Shown: one piece after another, positions 22,060 to 34,208 of the stretch
Numbering within the stretch: the stretch's first letter is position 1
Layout: every line of letters begins with the position of its first letter
From: Chamaecyparis obtusa
Lineage: Eukaryota > Streptophyta > Pinopsida > Cupressales > Cupressaceae
Direction: 5' to 3'
Assembly: GCA_027943335.1 (NCBI GenBank)
Contig: BSBK01007029.1
Location: 310,001 to 374,000, forward strand
DNA length: 64,000 nucleotides
Notes under the pieces: generated by a model
The model's input: the letters and a program-made list of their open reading frames with translations, nothing else
Database searches by the model: none
What the model was told of the DNA's origin: nothing
Position numbers and translations under genes: made by a program

Positions 22060-22624
22060 GTCGGTTTTTCGACACTTCATAATTAATTCTGACAGAAGTG
22101 CTACGCATTCAACATATAAGATGTTGGAGAAAAATAATTTACAATAATACTTCCAACAGTAATGCTATACGTTCGACAGGGAAACCTGTCGGAGAAATGT
22201 TGAAGGACTATTGCTCTTCCGACAGTTTAAGTGTCACAAATAGAAATTTTTTGACAAAAACTTTGACATTAATGCCATATCATCGACAGGTATATCTGTT
22301 GGAATTAGGTGGAAACTATCGCTATTCCAACAGTTATAATGTCAGAAAGGATATGTTTTCGACAGTTAATTCTGACAGAGATTGTATATTTCCGATAGGT
22401 CCTTGTGTCAGAATTTCGATGGATGAACTGCAGAAAATGCCATAACGAAGTTGTTTCCATGTGCAAGTTTTTGACATGATATGGTGTTGGTAAACCGATG
22501 GATACGTCTTCTATCACAATTTCCTACGTAAAAATGGTGACGGACTCATCTGTCGAAATGTTGACAAATTAGCATTGCAAATCCGACAAATGGCCGTCAG
22601 AATTTGACCTCAAATGTACTAGTG
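22060..22624 (-). mobile_element. CACTA-like transposon end with subterminal repeats
   Basis: The segment ends at 22624 with ATGTACTAGTG, which on the minus strand is CACTAGTACAT, the CACTA-class terminus. The 500 bp inside carries repeated and inverted CGACAG / CTGTCGG motifs (for example TTCGACAGGGAAACCTGTCGG) in units of roughly 115 bp. This arrangement is typical of the subterminal transposase-binding arrays of CACTA elements. No transposase gene and no matching opposite end were found, so the element is partial or very decayed. Right flank is ACT. Confidence 0.6.
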
Positions 22625-24280
22625 ACTTGAGGTTCATCCTGTATTATTTTGATCATTATGGACCTCCTCCTCTCTCTAAATTTATTCCTTATCCATTGTC
22701 TTTGTATCCCGTAGTGTCAACTTGGAATCAAAGGTGCAAAAGTTGCACTCCATCACTTGGGTATACAACTCAATTACATTGTCTCCAAAAAATTATGACC
22801 ATGATGCCTACAATTATGTTTCTTAGCTGTTGTGAAATCTGCATTTATGTTTCTCAGCTATCATGTTTATACCTTCTCTCATTTGCTGGTGTAATTCCTC
22901 TTTGAGTATCCCCATTCTCCTTTGCATCCAAAATGAACCCATTCCAATCCCTCACTGGAATAAAGGGAGACTTCATACCACGCTGCGCTCAAACTTCAGT
23001 GAGCCTTCATACCACACAGCGTTTGTAGATTATGTTCAATGCATTATTTACACTTTTATTGGTGGAAACACTCTTGAAAACATGCAAAAGAGATTGCATT
23101 CAACCATGTTGTTTACATGACACATGTAGTTTACCTCCAGCATAAATCAGTGTTGCATACAAATCTGCGGACACTGTGTGGTATGAAGCCTCGCTCAAGC
23201 TTGAAAATGATAGTCAATCCATAGTTAAGGTCAAGGAACAAATGGAACAACCAAGAAAACACTATACGTTAAATCATGTGATTGATAGCAGATCGGGGCT
23301 CACCTGAGCCATAAACATGAAGAATTATTCTAAAAAAAGATGTAAACCATATATATGTGCACTTGAGGCAAAGAGAAGTTATGCCATATCAATATTAAAA
23401 TATTAGTTACAATATGAAAATACTAAACTAACTAATTCCTTAGTTCATCTCTACATATGGTCACAACAAAGATATGCAATTAGAATATAGAGAAGGCATC
23501 GTAAAAATATAATTTCAGAATTTTCCCTAGCCTAACACATTTTGCACTCAAATCCTTCATTGCAGATAAGTGGAGATGGGCGGATAGATGTAGATGAGTT
23601 GTCATCGACCCAACTAAAGTATTCACAGCCATTATTTCCCTCTGATACCCAGTCTACATTAGTTCTTATATTATAATGAATAGTATTTACATTAGAAACT
23701 TAAATATATACACATTAGCAACCTTTTTTCTATTTGTGTAGCACCAAAATTATCGTCTAGGGTTGTTCGGTGCCCGTGAAGCCTTCAACACACACTGCCC
23801 ACCACCACATTCACAGTTTGGCACATTGACAAGAGTCATCGAACTTATATCAATAATGCACTGCACCATCATTACTACATTTATTATTTTTATATGATTA
23901 TTTTTATATGAAATACACCAAAGAGTACCATCAGAAATATTAACCATTTAAAATAATGAAAAGTAAACCTAAATCAAATAGCTCATTTTTTTATCAGCAT
24001 GTGTAGTCTCTGTGTATATGAAAAATGAAAGAAATATGAAGTTGAAATAAAATAGTGAACAAAATAGTATTCCACATAGAGTGAATGAAATATACCATCA
24101 AAAGAAGGTGACAAAATCCTATCACGAAGCACAGACATAGGAAATAAAAAAGGGACAAAAGACAAGAAATAAGAAAAATCATTACGACTATAGAAAAATC
24201 ATTTATACTATAATAAAAAAAAGAAAAACTCTTTGTCAACAATTTTCAAAATCATTAGGACTATAGAAATATAATTAAGA
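22625..24280. other. No gene seen; contains a 21-nt inverted repeat pair
   Basis: No sustained coding frame is found. Complementary 21-nt arms lie at 23001-23021 and 23172-23192 (CTTCATACCACACAG core, 19 of 21 pairing), with a related direct copy at 22971-22990. Around 24115-24210 there are partial copies of the minisatellite unit that follows. Confidence 0.5.
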
Positions 24281-24720
24281 CTATACAAAATCAAGTTTTA
24301 GAAATGGACGGTTCTGATGCTTTGCCATTACAACAATTGAGCATTCATCATTTGGTATTGTGTATTCCATTTAAGGATGTCAACAATGATCAAAATCCTA
24401 TCACCAAGCATAGACAAGAAATAAGAAAAATCATTTGGACTATAGAAAAATCAAGCTCTAGAAATGGACGGTTCTGATATTGCTTTGCCATTACAACAAT
24501 TGAACATTCATCATTTGGTATTGTGTATTCCATTTAAGTATGTCAACAATGTTCAAAATCCTGTCACCAAGCATAGACAAGAAATAAGAAAAATCATTTG
24601 GACTATAGAAAAATCAAATTCTAGAAATGGACGGTTCTGATATTGCTTTGCCATTACAACAATTGAGCATTTATCATTTGGTACTTCTTGGTTTATTCCA
24701 TTTAAGTTTTTCAGTTGCCA
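24281..24720. repeat. Minisatellite, about 160-bp unit, 2.6 copies
   Basis: The block GAAATGGACGGTTCTGAT starts at 24301, 24461 and 24624, giving periods of 160 and 163 bp. Each unit continues through CCATTACAACAATTGA, CATTTGGTATTGTG and CAAGAAATAAGAAAAATCAT. The third unit diverges after about 90 bp. Confidence 0.9.
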
Positions 24721-24785
24721 TGTTTATGTGCATGTTTTTTATGTGTTTGGCTTCTCTCCCTCGCAAGGGATACCTCCAAACATGT

Positions 24786-24865
24786 GTACTTTGAGTAGCC
24801 CTCCAACAAATGGACTTGTGATGATTTTCACAATAGTACATGTGTAGGAGGACTACTCAAAGTAC
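24786..24865. repeat. Short stem-loop, 19-nt arms
   Basis: GTACTTTGAGTAGCCCTCC (24786-24804) pairs with GGAGGACTACTCAAAGTAC (24847-24865), 18 of 19 positions, across a 42-nt loop. It lies just upstream of the short open frame at 24873. Confidence 0.6.
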
Positions 24866-24872
24866 TACTTAG

Positions 24873-25076
24873 GTAGGTGATACAGGTTGGTATGGGCAGC
24901 AAGCATAAAAACATGGGTTGACTAGGACAATGCTGAACAGTCCTAGAAATGCAGACTTTTGGGATTTGAACTATGTTCAAATAGGTACAGTCAAGTGTCC
25001 TATTGAAGGGCAGCCAGTAAACAACCATGCTCAGATGTGGAAGGATAGTGCCCCTGATAAGAATCACTTTACTTGA
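24873..25076 (+). pseudogene. Unrecognised protein-like fragment
   Basis: A 67-codon frame with one internal TAA at about 24906 reads VGDTGWYGQQA, stop, then KHGLTRTMLN, NADFWDLNYVQIGTVKCP and NNHAQMWKDSAPDKNHFT before TGA. Balanced amino-acid use with several Trp, Asn and Asp looks more protein-like than the AT-rich surroundings. I do not recognise the family. It could be an exon or a fragment of an unknown transposon protein. Confidence 0.3.
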
Positions 25077-25079
25077 AGA

Positions 25080-28000
25080 TTGTGCCATGTTCATAATTTT
25101 TGAGCTGTGTCCATTTGATTAATTCTCCAAATTTTGGTTGCACTCCTTGCATTGGTTGACATTTTCCTTGCATTCATAATTTCTGAGCTGTGTCCATTTG
25201 TTGCTAATCATTATGAACAACTCAAGAATTCTCCCAAGTAAGATGAACAATTTTCATTTTGAATCGTGTAGGTTATCTAACTATGCTTGAAATAGAATTA
25301 AATCTATCTGATATGATCTTTGACATTTAATATTTAACTTTATAAATAGTAATTTGAATTAAAAAGTTAGAAATTAAAACAAAAGCATTTAAGAGTCTCA
25401 AAGAGAGGAACACATTGAGGAATTAATATTTCGTTCAGGTTATACTTGGGACTGCCATCAAAATTTATCATCATTGAAGGGGATTAATTCATATTCAGTA
25501 GATAACTATGGTAAGCAATGAAATAAAAACATTTCATTCCAATTATTATCAGTGAGATAAATAAATTTGGGCCAAGAGTACGAAATATGGAGAAGACTCC
25601 AAACATAAGTGAGTTGGCAGTCAAAATGTCTTAATAGAATTTACATCAAAACCAAAAACATTAATCAGTTGATTATTATATAAGCTCCTCAAGCATGAGT
25701 TGGAGAGGACTACATTACACGTTGAGACACAATATTATTTTCACAAGTTGGCGACTATTATAATCATCAGGCAGATTAGGCTATAACTGGTGGAGAGAAG
25801 TATGCGTGTAGATCAGAAAGTATAGAGTACACACCAGTGTCTTGCATAAGTGAAAGATGAAATGTAGATTTCATGTAAAGAATAGAAGTATTCTTTGGAC
25901 ATTCAAAGGTGTGTTTCAGACATAGAAAAAGAGTAAATTGTTGAAGGAAGTAACAAGGAATGGCAGATGTAAAAAAAGAGAAGTAGTTTTCATTAAAATG
26001 TTCACAAGGAGATACGTCTTTTGTTTTGCGAAAATAAAATCTCTACTATTTTGAGGAGGGTTTCTAAGAGTTTTGAATTCTTAGATCTGTGGTAGTTATG
26101 GTAAGTGACAAAAGCACTCTTGTGAAGAACAGTGACAGCCACTGTAAAAGAGAAGAGCAGACAATGATACTATGTAGAACACATGATCCACCACATTCAA
26201 AGTAACTTCCAAGAATGTATGTCAAAGAAAAGACTAGAGATAGATCATAAGGCAGAGAATGGCATTGTCTACAAAATTAGAGAGAAAAGGCCAAAATTCA
26301 AAGATGACTATTAGAGGAGACACTAGCTAAATGGGAGGGCATTCAACATGCATCAAAAGCAGTGGTATACACTGCAAATGGAAAAGACAATGTTGATGAA
26401 GTTGGAATGGAAATTTTAAAGTTTCATAGATTTCCTCATGATAGTGAGCACAAAAGATGATCAATCATGTGAAGGAATAGTAAGAACGAAAGAAAAAAAT
26501 GCATCCAAGAGTCTTGAGAAGTGACTATCAAAAGGATGTCAATAAATGGTGATCAAATTTGTAAGCAAAGATTAGTCCTAATGACAAACAACACTTTTGA
26601 GTTCTTATTTATAGACAAGGTTGACTATCAAATAGGCTTGATGAGGTGACGATAAGTGTAACAATTCATGATTTAAAAAGATTCCAAAAATAATGTGGAT
26701 AAGAAATGTTTAAAGAAAGTTCTTCTTCAATGCTTATCCGCTATCACAGTGGTATAAAGTGATAAAAAATAATGATTCATATGGTTTATGATAAGTCACA
26801 AAGACACTTTTATAATAGTCATCAAGAGATAATAGAGGTCATGCATGCATGATTGCAGAGCACAATGAATAAAGAACAGGCACTGTTATGAAGGCTCATA
26901 GCTACAGTAAGGAATGATGTCCTAAAAATCAAAAGAGGGATAGTTTCTAAAAGGAAGTGATATTCAAAGATTGAAATGAGGGTACTATATCATGACAAAG
27001 ATGCAAGCATTAATAGATTTTCATGAATGTGAAGGTGCGGTGATCAATAATGCCATAAAGAGACTATTGTTAGTGTTTCTACAAAATAGAATGACAGTGT
27101 TGTGAAAGAAAAGATTCATGTTCAAGAAGAGTGCCTCAAAAAAATGTTATTCAATGCTTGAGGGATGATATTTACTACTTTCATAATGACTACATGATGA
27201 AAAGATGGTCAGATTAAAAGATGTAAATCTTACCCACTGATATGATAGTCAGCTATAGGGCCACAATGTATGTAACGAGAGGTGTCATATTGTCTTTCAA
27301 AGCTTTATGTTTGAGTGTATGAAATCTTATACCTATCCTTATTTATTGTCTTTGTGTAGTTTTCACTACTTATGGGACAAGAGACAATTCAAGTCACATG
27401 TGCAAGAAGGTTAATTAATTGGGAAAAAAGATATTGATTTTAGATTCAAAATAACCTTTCACAAATTAAACAATTCCAACCAAACACCACTATCAACTTA
27501 TAGACATCCATTCACTAAAACAAAAACTTGAACCAATAAAATTAACCTTGCATTTTAATACTAGACCAATCAATCACATATAAATTAACTACTCCTAAAA
27601 TTGCATCACCCAATAACATGATACAATAAAATGCTTCAACTTTACTCATCACAAATTATTTACCAACTATCAAGAGTACAATTTACCATGTGTTCTTAAC
27701 TTCCCAAGTACAATGCAAATTTGTGATGAGCCCTAAGGATGCCCTTGCATCAAACATGCTCTTAAACCCCAAAGTTTGAGCCATGTAAATTTGTCTCTAC
27801 AGTCTAAACTTCTTGCAATTTAGACCTTGAAGCCCAAGCTAGTGTAATATTGTCTTGTTGGTTCCATTTTCCAAGATGCCAAAATTACACACCTTGGTAG
27901 GAAAGTTGTCAAGGTTTATAAGTTAGCCTTGAGAATTTGACTCTCCTCCATATCTCAATGCTTCAGTTGATCATGTTATTTTGTCCTATGGTATTCTAAG

Positions 28001-30640
28001 CATTTTGCTTCTCTCATCTTGCATTTTGTATTGGTTTATATGCCAAGTGTTTCATTATTTGGTTTGATGACCTTGTGCATGAAAGAATGCATTATGACTT
28101 GCATTACATGTTATTCTTGTATCATAAATTGGTCGTCATATTTTTTACCAATAATGTATTGGGTAAAAACTTGAGGCATTAGAATATTTTATTGTTTGTA
28201 TTGGACTATGTTGGAAGGGAAATTTCAAGATGATATTTCATCAAAAGTGTTAGATAAAGTAATTATCTAACTTAATATAAACATCATTAGAGCTATGAAG
28301 GAGTGTGTAAAAGTTCTCCAAAGCATAATCTTTTGGAGTGCAAGGGAAAATTTTAGCAAGCAAGTAGCCATCATAGAGGAACTCAAGGAAAGTGGCATTA
28401 AAGGAGTGAATATGGGTCATGGGAACCCCCTTACCATTATATATTTTAAATTGGGAGTCACAAAACACATAGGGAAAGAATGTAAGAGAGAATATCCTAA
28501 GAGAAAATTATGCTCAAGGTCCATAGTGATGATGTCTTCGTAGAAGTGGAGAGGGGAGGTGGTATAGGATTAGCATTTAGCTTAGTTTACAAGGATTCTA
28601 ATTGATGTAGGATATGTTCAAGGATGATCTCAATGGGACACTTGATGGAAATATCAATGTGATGAGTAACAAGAGTGTTATTGGAGTGCAATATCACTAA
28701 GAGGGGAGAGGGGACACAAATTAGTGATATAACAATTTACAAGTCATTTTTCACTTAAACAAAACCTGAAGTATTATGTAATGAAAATAAAAATGGATAA
28801 CAAAATAGATAAGACACACAAAGAATATAACATGGATTTTGTCTTGAGTAGAAACCCTCTAGATAATAAAACAACTTGAACTGCCTCACTGGCTTATGTG
28901 AAATATCCTTTTACAATGCCTCACTGGCTTGACATAGGTCTCACTAACAATGATATCTCATTGATAGACTTTTCAATGTCTCACTGGCTTTTTCTCTCTT
29001 TACCTTTGATTTTTATACAAAGTCAAAATATCTAAGAGTAATGGTAATCATAATCCAATATAATACATTCTTGGGTACATGTGATACTTATGTACCAAAT
29101 AGTGTATCATAGTAAATTAGGACTACAATATTCTCAACTAGGTATTTATGATTTTGAAAGCTAGTGTGCACAATGAACAATGAATGTTTATTGAATAAAC
29201 AAAACCTTTTTTTGTACACTGATAATGTCCCCACTAACATGTTTATACAATATTCTTCATTGTCCAACTAAAATACAACTACCTTGTAGAAATGATTTGC
29301 AAGTTATTCAAACTATCTTTGCGCATGTGTCTAATTATACAAAAAAATATGATTATCATTTTCCTTAAGAAAACTTTTAAGAAATGTGTAGGTTTGTCTC
29401 TACTTTTCTCATAATAAATTAGAGTAAGTAAATCATTAATCACAAACCAATTATATGTCTTGATCTTCAAACAAGTACAAATAACTTTTCTTCAAACTAA
29501 ACAATCTTTACAACAAGACCTCGATAGTAGTTAAGGATAAAAAATAGTGTATATACAAACCAAAATAAAGATACCTTACTCAATACCGACAAATCTTGTC
29601 TAGGGTTTAGAATAGAATAAAACAAATACTTAAAGCATGTATGGAATAGGGTTGGACAAAACCCTCACTCTCAAATTAACATAAAATATTTTCAATGTAT
29701 ATGAAGGTTTATAAATAGTCTACTCACTTTAGTCATAGACTAAACTCCACTAATCAGCAGGGTACCTCCAATTCTTCTACTTCTCAGTTTGATTGTAATA
29801 GGGTTCTTTCCCAAGATTTTATTAATAGATTTGGGCATAGTTATTTAGCATTGAATTGTTGATTCCTCTATTTCTTGTTTGAATCCACAGACAACAATAG
29901 CAATCTTCCTTGACACCTCTGAATGGTCTTAGGAATGTTTAACCTAGTTGGTTAGGCTAGGTCAACTTCGACTGGAATAATTCAAGGGTGGTTATGGCAG
30001 GTTGGTATTGATGCTTACTGTCTTCGATGAATCCAAACTCCAGAATCAACAAGTTCAATACTCATTCCATTTACTCACTGTTACAACATTATTTATTTTG
30101 TTAACTAAATACATGTAATGCATCTAGTTTAGGGCATCAGCCCTGAAGAAGTTTAACATCCCCTTCAAATTTGAGTGTTGAGCTTATTGAAATATTCTAC
30201 CCTAACTTGACTTTCATCCATCGGTCTTAAGTATTCCGTGGAGAAGATACAAGTTAGGGTCGTAACTTCATGATAGGCCAAGAACAATAGTCTTGTTTTA
30301 GTCTACCAGAAATTTACTTTGCTTTGAAAATTTACAAAACTAAAACAACTTAAATCTGTCAACAAAGTTGCATGACCGGATTTGACAGTCAACAGTGACT
30401 TCCTTCCTCAACAGAGATATAGATATCAAACAAACTAAGACACACAAACTCCACAAAACCGTGGGTACATTAACACATCTTCCCAAATACTAACACTATT
30501 TGCCACTACATAATCAATTTGACAAAAATGGAAATAGAGAAGAGTGGTTCTTATAGGTGGAGTCGAGGCCTTCTCTTTTACCTCTGCTTTTCTATGCGCC
30601 GAATATAAAATGAAACCCTATGTTTTTTAAAAAGTTATAT
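25080..30640. other. 5.5 kb with no recognised gene
   Basis: No gag, pol, transposase or host-gene motif is found. Open frames are short (under 90 codons) and not supported. Near 28882, 28917 and 28977 the 14-mer TGCCTCACTGGCTT (third copy TGTCTC...) occurs three times, possibly from a decayed LTR. The right end near 30640 runs into a CACTA-like terminus. Confidence 0.5.
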
Positions 30641-30808
30641 TCCTTTTTTCGTCAGAATTTTGACAACCTGTATGGTTGTCAAAATACCGACCAACACGGG
30701 ACTGGATTAAAAAAAATCAAATTTTTCCTTCTATAAACCGACCAAGGAAAACCATTTTAATGCTTGGTTGGAAATCTTGGTCTAAAAAGTGGGTCTAATG
30801 TACTAGTG
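30640..30808 (-). mobile_element. Second CACTA-like transposon end
   Basis: It ends at 30808 with AATGTACTAGTG, the same 12-bp terminus as at 22624. The adjacent 160 bp has repeated ACCGACCAA / TTGGTC motifs, different from the GTCGG array at 22.1-22.6 kb, so it belongs to another CACTA family. No partner end or transposase is visible. Confidence 0.55.
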
Positions 30809-30959
30809 TGCAACTCAATCTTGCTAAGTTATGTCATCAGAAGTAGGTGGCTAACAACCATGTTTCCAGAGGATCCCAGATCAAAGCTTGTTTGCACTCA
30901 TTAAAGGTTGGAGACCAAGTTTCAAAAGAATCTTTTACTGCCATCCATCCTTGGCATAC

Positions 30960-33760
30960 CAATATGGGCATAACCAGAATCTGAGAAGGTTACACCCTTC
31001 TCATGGAGCTTCCTAATGTTTTTCAAGCCTTTGTTCATCACTATGAACAAGTTTTTTCTACTCAGGGTTGCTCTCCTACCAGCGAGAAATCTCTTGCTAA
31101 TTGTAATGCTATGGTGCCTCAGTGTGTCTCCCCTACCCAACGTGTCTTCTATGATCAACTTCTTTCCTTGTAGGATCTTTGTGAAGTTGTGTTAGCCATG
31201 GCTAATGATAAAGCCCCTAGTTGTGATGGCTTCCCTTGTGAGTTTTACAAAGCCCTCTGGGATGCCATTGGTCCTAATCTCCACTAGGTTTACCTAGAAG
31301 CATTTCATATCCAATCTCTTGGGGATATCATTAACCAGGGGAATATCAAGTTCATTCCCAAGTCTGGAGATCCGGAGGACATTTTTAAATGGTGGCCCAT
31401 CACCTTGCTCAATGTCTCCTACAAGATCATTACCAAGGTGTTGGCTCTCAAGATCTGGCACATGCTTCCGCAGATTGTTCGACCTGAGAAAACATGATTT
31501 ATTAAGTCAAGATTTATTCTTGACAACATCATTTTTGTGTGGGAAGGTATGGAATGGGCTCGTAAGTCTCACCATAAATCCCTTTTTCTGAAGATTGATT
31601 TTGCTAAAGCTTATGATAGTATTGAATGGCATTTTATCCTTGCAATGCTTCACGCTATGGGTTTTGGACCCATATTTCTTCAATCTGTGCAGGTGCTCTT
31701 CAATAATGCCTCTTCTTGCATTACCATCAATGGCCTCCAATCCTCCACCTTTGGGCTCTTTTGTTCCATTCGGCAAGGATGTCCTCTTGCTCTGACCTTG
31801 TATATTTTGGCTGCGGAGGGTTTTAGCTACTTGCTTTCTCACTCCATTTCCATGGGTACTGTTCGGGGAATTTCCTTGCTGGATTCATCTCAACAACTGG
31901 TCAATGGCCATTTTTTTGATGATTCCTTCCTCACTCTGGAAGAGGATGAAGAGAATATCAAGGCAGCCTTGAAGTGTTTAGACACCTTTTGTCTAGCCTC
32001 TGGTTTGACCATTCAGTGGCACAAAACCCTTTGCTACAGACATTCAGCTCTTCGCGAGCCTCCCTAGCTTTCTCAATTGGGATGGACCAGGATTCAACAT
32101 GGGGAAATTTTCTTCTTTCAAGGCATTCCCTTTACATTTCAAGGCAACCCTAATGATCTATGGAATGCAGTTCTTGCTAAAATTGAAAAAATAGCTTACC
32201 TACTAGATCACGAAGCCGCTCTCTCTTGCAGGAAAATTCTAGATATGCTCCAAGGTCCTGGTAGCCGTGCATGTTTATTACTCCTCTTATTGGGCTCCCT
32301 CCAAAGCCTCCTACAAGAAGCTCGAGAAACTTCTATGGGATTTCTTTGGGCTTCTGGTATTGATCACTAGGGATTCCACAGAGTTGTCTGGGATTTATGT
32401 TGCCTCCCAAAAATCTTTGGTAGGCTTGGTTTAATTGACACCTAGAAGCAAGGGCATGCCCTTTGTGCCAAATGGGTTGTGTGGTGTCTCATAGGCAATG
32501 AGGCTTGGAAAATTTTTCTTCAACACTGCATTTCCTCTGGCTTTCCTCTTCACAAGCCTACCTGGAAGGGGATTGGTTTTCAAACCCTTCTGGTTATGAA
32601 GGAGCCTATTTAGATCCAAGGTACTTTTGTTGCCATTTGGAGAGCTTGGGAGTCTATTAAGCCCTAGCTTCGGTGGGCTGGGAATGGCTTCAGGGATGGT
32701 CTTTCTTTCAACCAACAGAACATTTGGTGGTCCCTTCTTTTTTCTCAACAAGGGACTCCACTTGCCAGAGTTCAAGGGGTTCATGCTCTTCGATTTCACA
32801 AGCATGGCATTCAAATCCCAAAAGATATTTTTTCTAGAGCCACTATGAATCTCTGATCCTGGGATGATCTCTGAGTTCAATTTCAGCTCATCTGCCCAAA
32901 TCATCAGTCTTTTGACTTGCTGGTTGTGGCTATCCCACCTCACCTCCTACATAAATTAGGAATTCAATCTGTTAGACCATGGTGGAAAGACTAGAAATGG
33001 TATCCCACTACACCCTTCACTAGTTACAAACCTAAGCTTGGGTATTCTTGGCTTATGCCTCATTTACCCATATTGATTCTCTCAACCAGCATTGGCATCT
33101 CTCTTCTTCCCAGAAGAGTTGGGGCTGGAGATTTTGTACTCTTTGGGACTCTTTCACTGAGCCTAAAATTGCTCATTTTTCTTGGTGTTTTTTATACCAG
33201 GGCTTACCTTTGGGAGCTAGACTCAAGCATTTGGGGGTTCCTGATCCTAAATGCCCTTTTGTGGTCACTCTAAGATGCTCATGCACATTTTTTGGTTTTA
33301 TCGTCATGCCCATAATTACTGGATTTGGATTCATGACTTCTTTGCTCCTTTTAGGCCTAAACCTTTTTCATGGCACATGGCTCTTCTTGGTGACTCTCCC
33401 AGAATGCCTTCCCAGTACACCCAGATATGGCATACTTTTAGGATGGAATTTTTTTTTACCTTATGGAAAGATTGAAACACTGTGCTTTTTTTTCTCATAG
33501 TTTTTTGGATATTCATGTCTCTCTTTATGCTAAGGCATGCATTTTTAATAATGTCATGATGCAGATCTAGGTGCAAGCAGATAAAGTGTCCCTTGAGGTT
33601 TCTCATTTACAGGAGTTTCTCTAGCACTGGGGCAATGCCCCTTGTATTGTGGCTCGAGTGCCTCTAGATTCTCTCTTAGCTGACCGTATGCCACCTGGGG
33701 CTGATGTCGTAGCCAGAGTTCTTCTGCCAGACACTCTAGGAATCCATGTCAATGGCACTG
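30960..33760 (+). pseudogene. LINE ORF2: reverse transcriptase and zf-RVT domain
   Basis: From about 30985 (ELPNVFQAFVHHYEQVF) the frame leads into NDKAPSCDGFPCEFYK, then IKFIPKSGDPEDIFKWWPI, LLNVSYKIITKVLA, KIDFAKAYDSIEW and GCPLALTLYIL, the ordered L1-type RT motifs. The catalytic box near 31912-31925 reads HFFDDSF where the family has FADD, so both aspartates remain. Stops lie near 31286, 31496 and 32065 in the same frame; frameshifts appear after about 32230. A C-terminal part includes GRLGLIDT and ALCAKWVVWCLIG. A zinc-binding zf-RVT region at about 33120-33330 shows PKIAHFSWCFLYQGLP and CPFCGHSK, split over two frames. It would copy LINE RNA at nicked DNA but is now inactive. Confidence 0.88.
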
Positions 33761-34208
33761 TTGCTCCACCTCCCCTCCTCCTCAGAGGGATGCGGATTCT
33801 GGCTGGCCTCTTATGCTTGCTTCTACTATTGCTACTATTGCTTGGCCTTTAGCCTTTGTTCATCCTAATCAAGACAAATTTCCTTGCCTGGCACTGGCTA
33901 TTTCACCCAGATGAGAGGAAGGAGAACTGGAAAAAGAAGATCCTAAAGATGGCTGGGCCATTCCTGATCAGACTCCTAGGCCCAATGTTTGGGGCAATCC
34001 TGATGATGGAGATCCTCCTCCCCCTTCTACTACTGCTCTTGTAGCTTGAGGGTTTCTCATTTTATATCTTTTTTTGATGAATAGTTATATGCTTCCAGCC
34101 TAAGTGCCAAGTGACTTGTGGGGTAATTGTTTCCCCTAACCCCTTTTTTGTGAATATTGTACTTTTATCTTTTTTAATGGAAAAGGCCTCTATTCATAAA
34201 AAAAAAAG
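30960..34208 (+). mobile_element. 5'-truncated L1-type LINE
   Basis: It holds the C-terminal end of an endonuclease/RT linker, a full reverse-transcriptase domain, a zinc-binding domain and a 3' region ending in a poly(A) run at about 34198-34207. No ORF1 or endonuclease is present, as expected for a 5'-truncated LINE. The exact 5' edge and target duplication are not clear. Confidence 0.85.

Noticed and set aside
22098..22445. 115-residue open frame as a gene
   Set aside because: It lies wholly in the CACTA subterminal repeat array and has no recognisable domain; chance frame.
24281..24720. CRISPR-like repeat array
   Set aside because: Contiguous 160-bp units with no spacer structure, in plant nuclear DNA: a minisatellite.
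28295..28543. 82-residue plus-strand open frame as a gene
   Set aside because: It overlaps an equally long antisense frame, has no motif I recognise and no supporting context.
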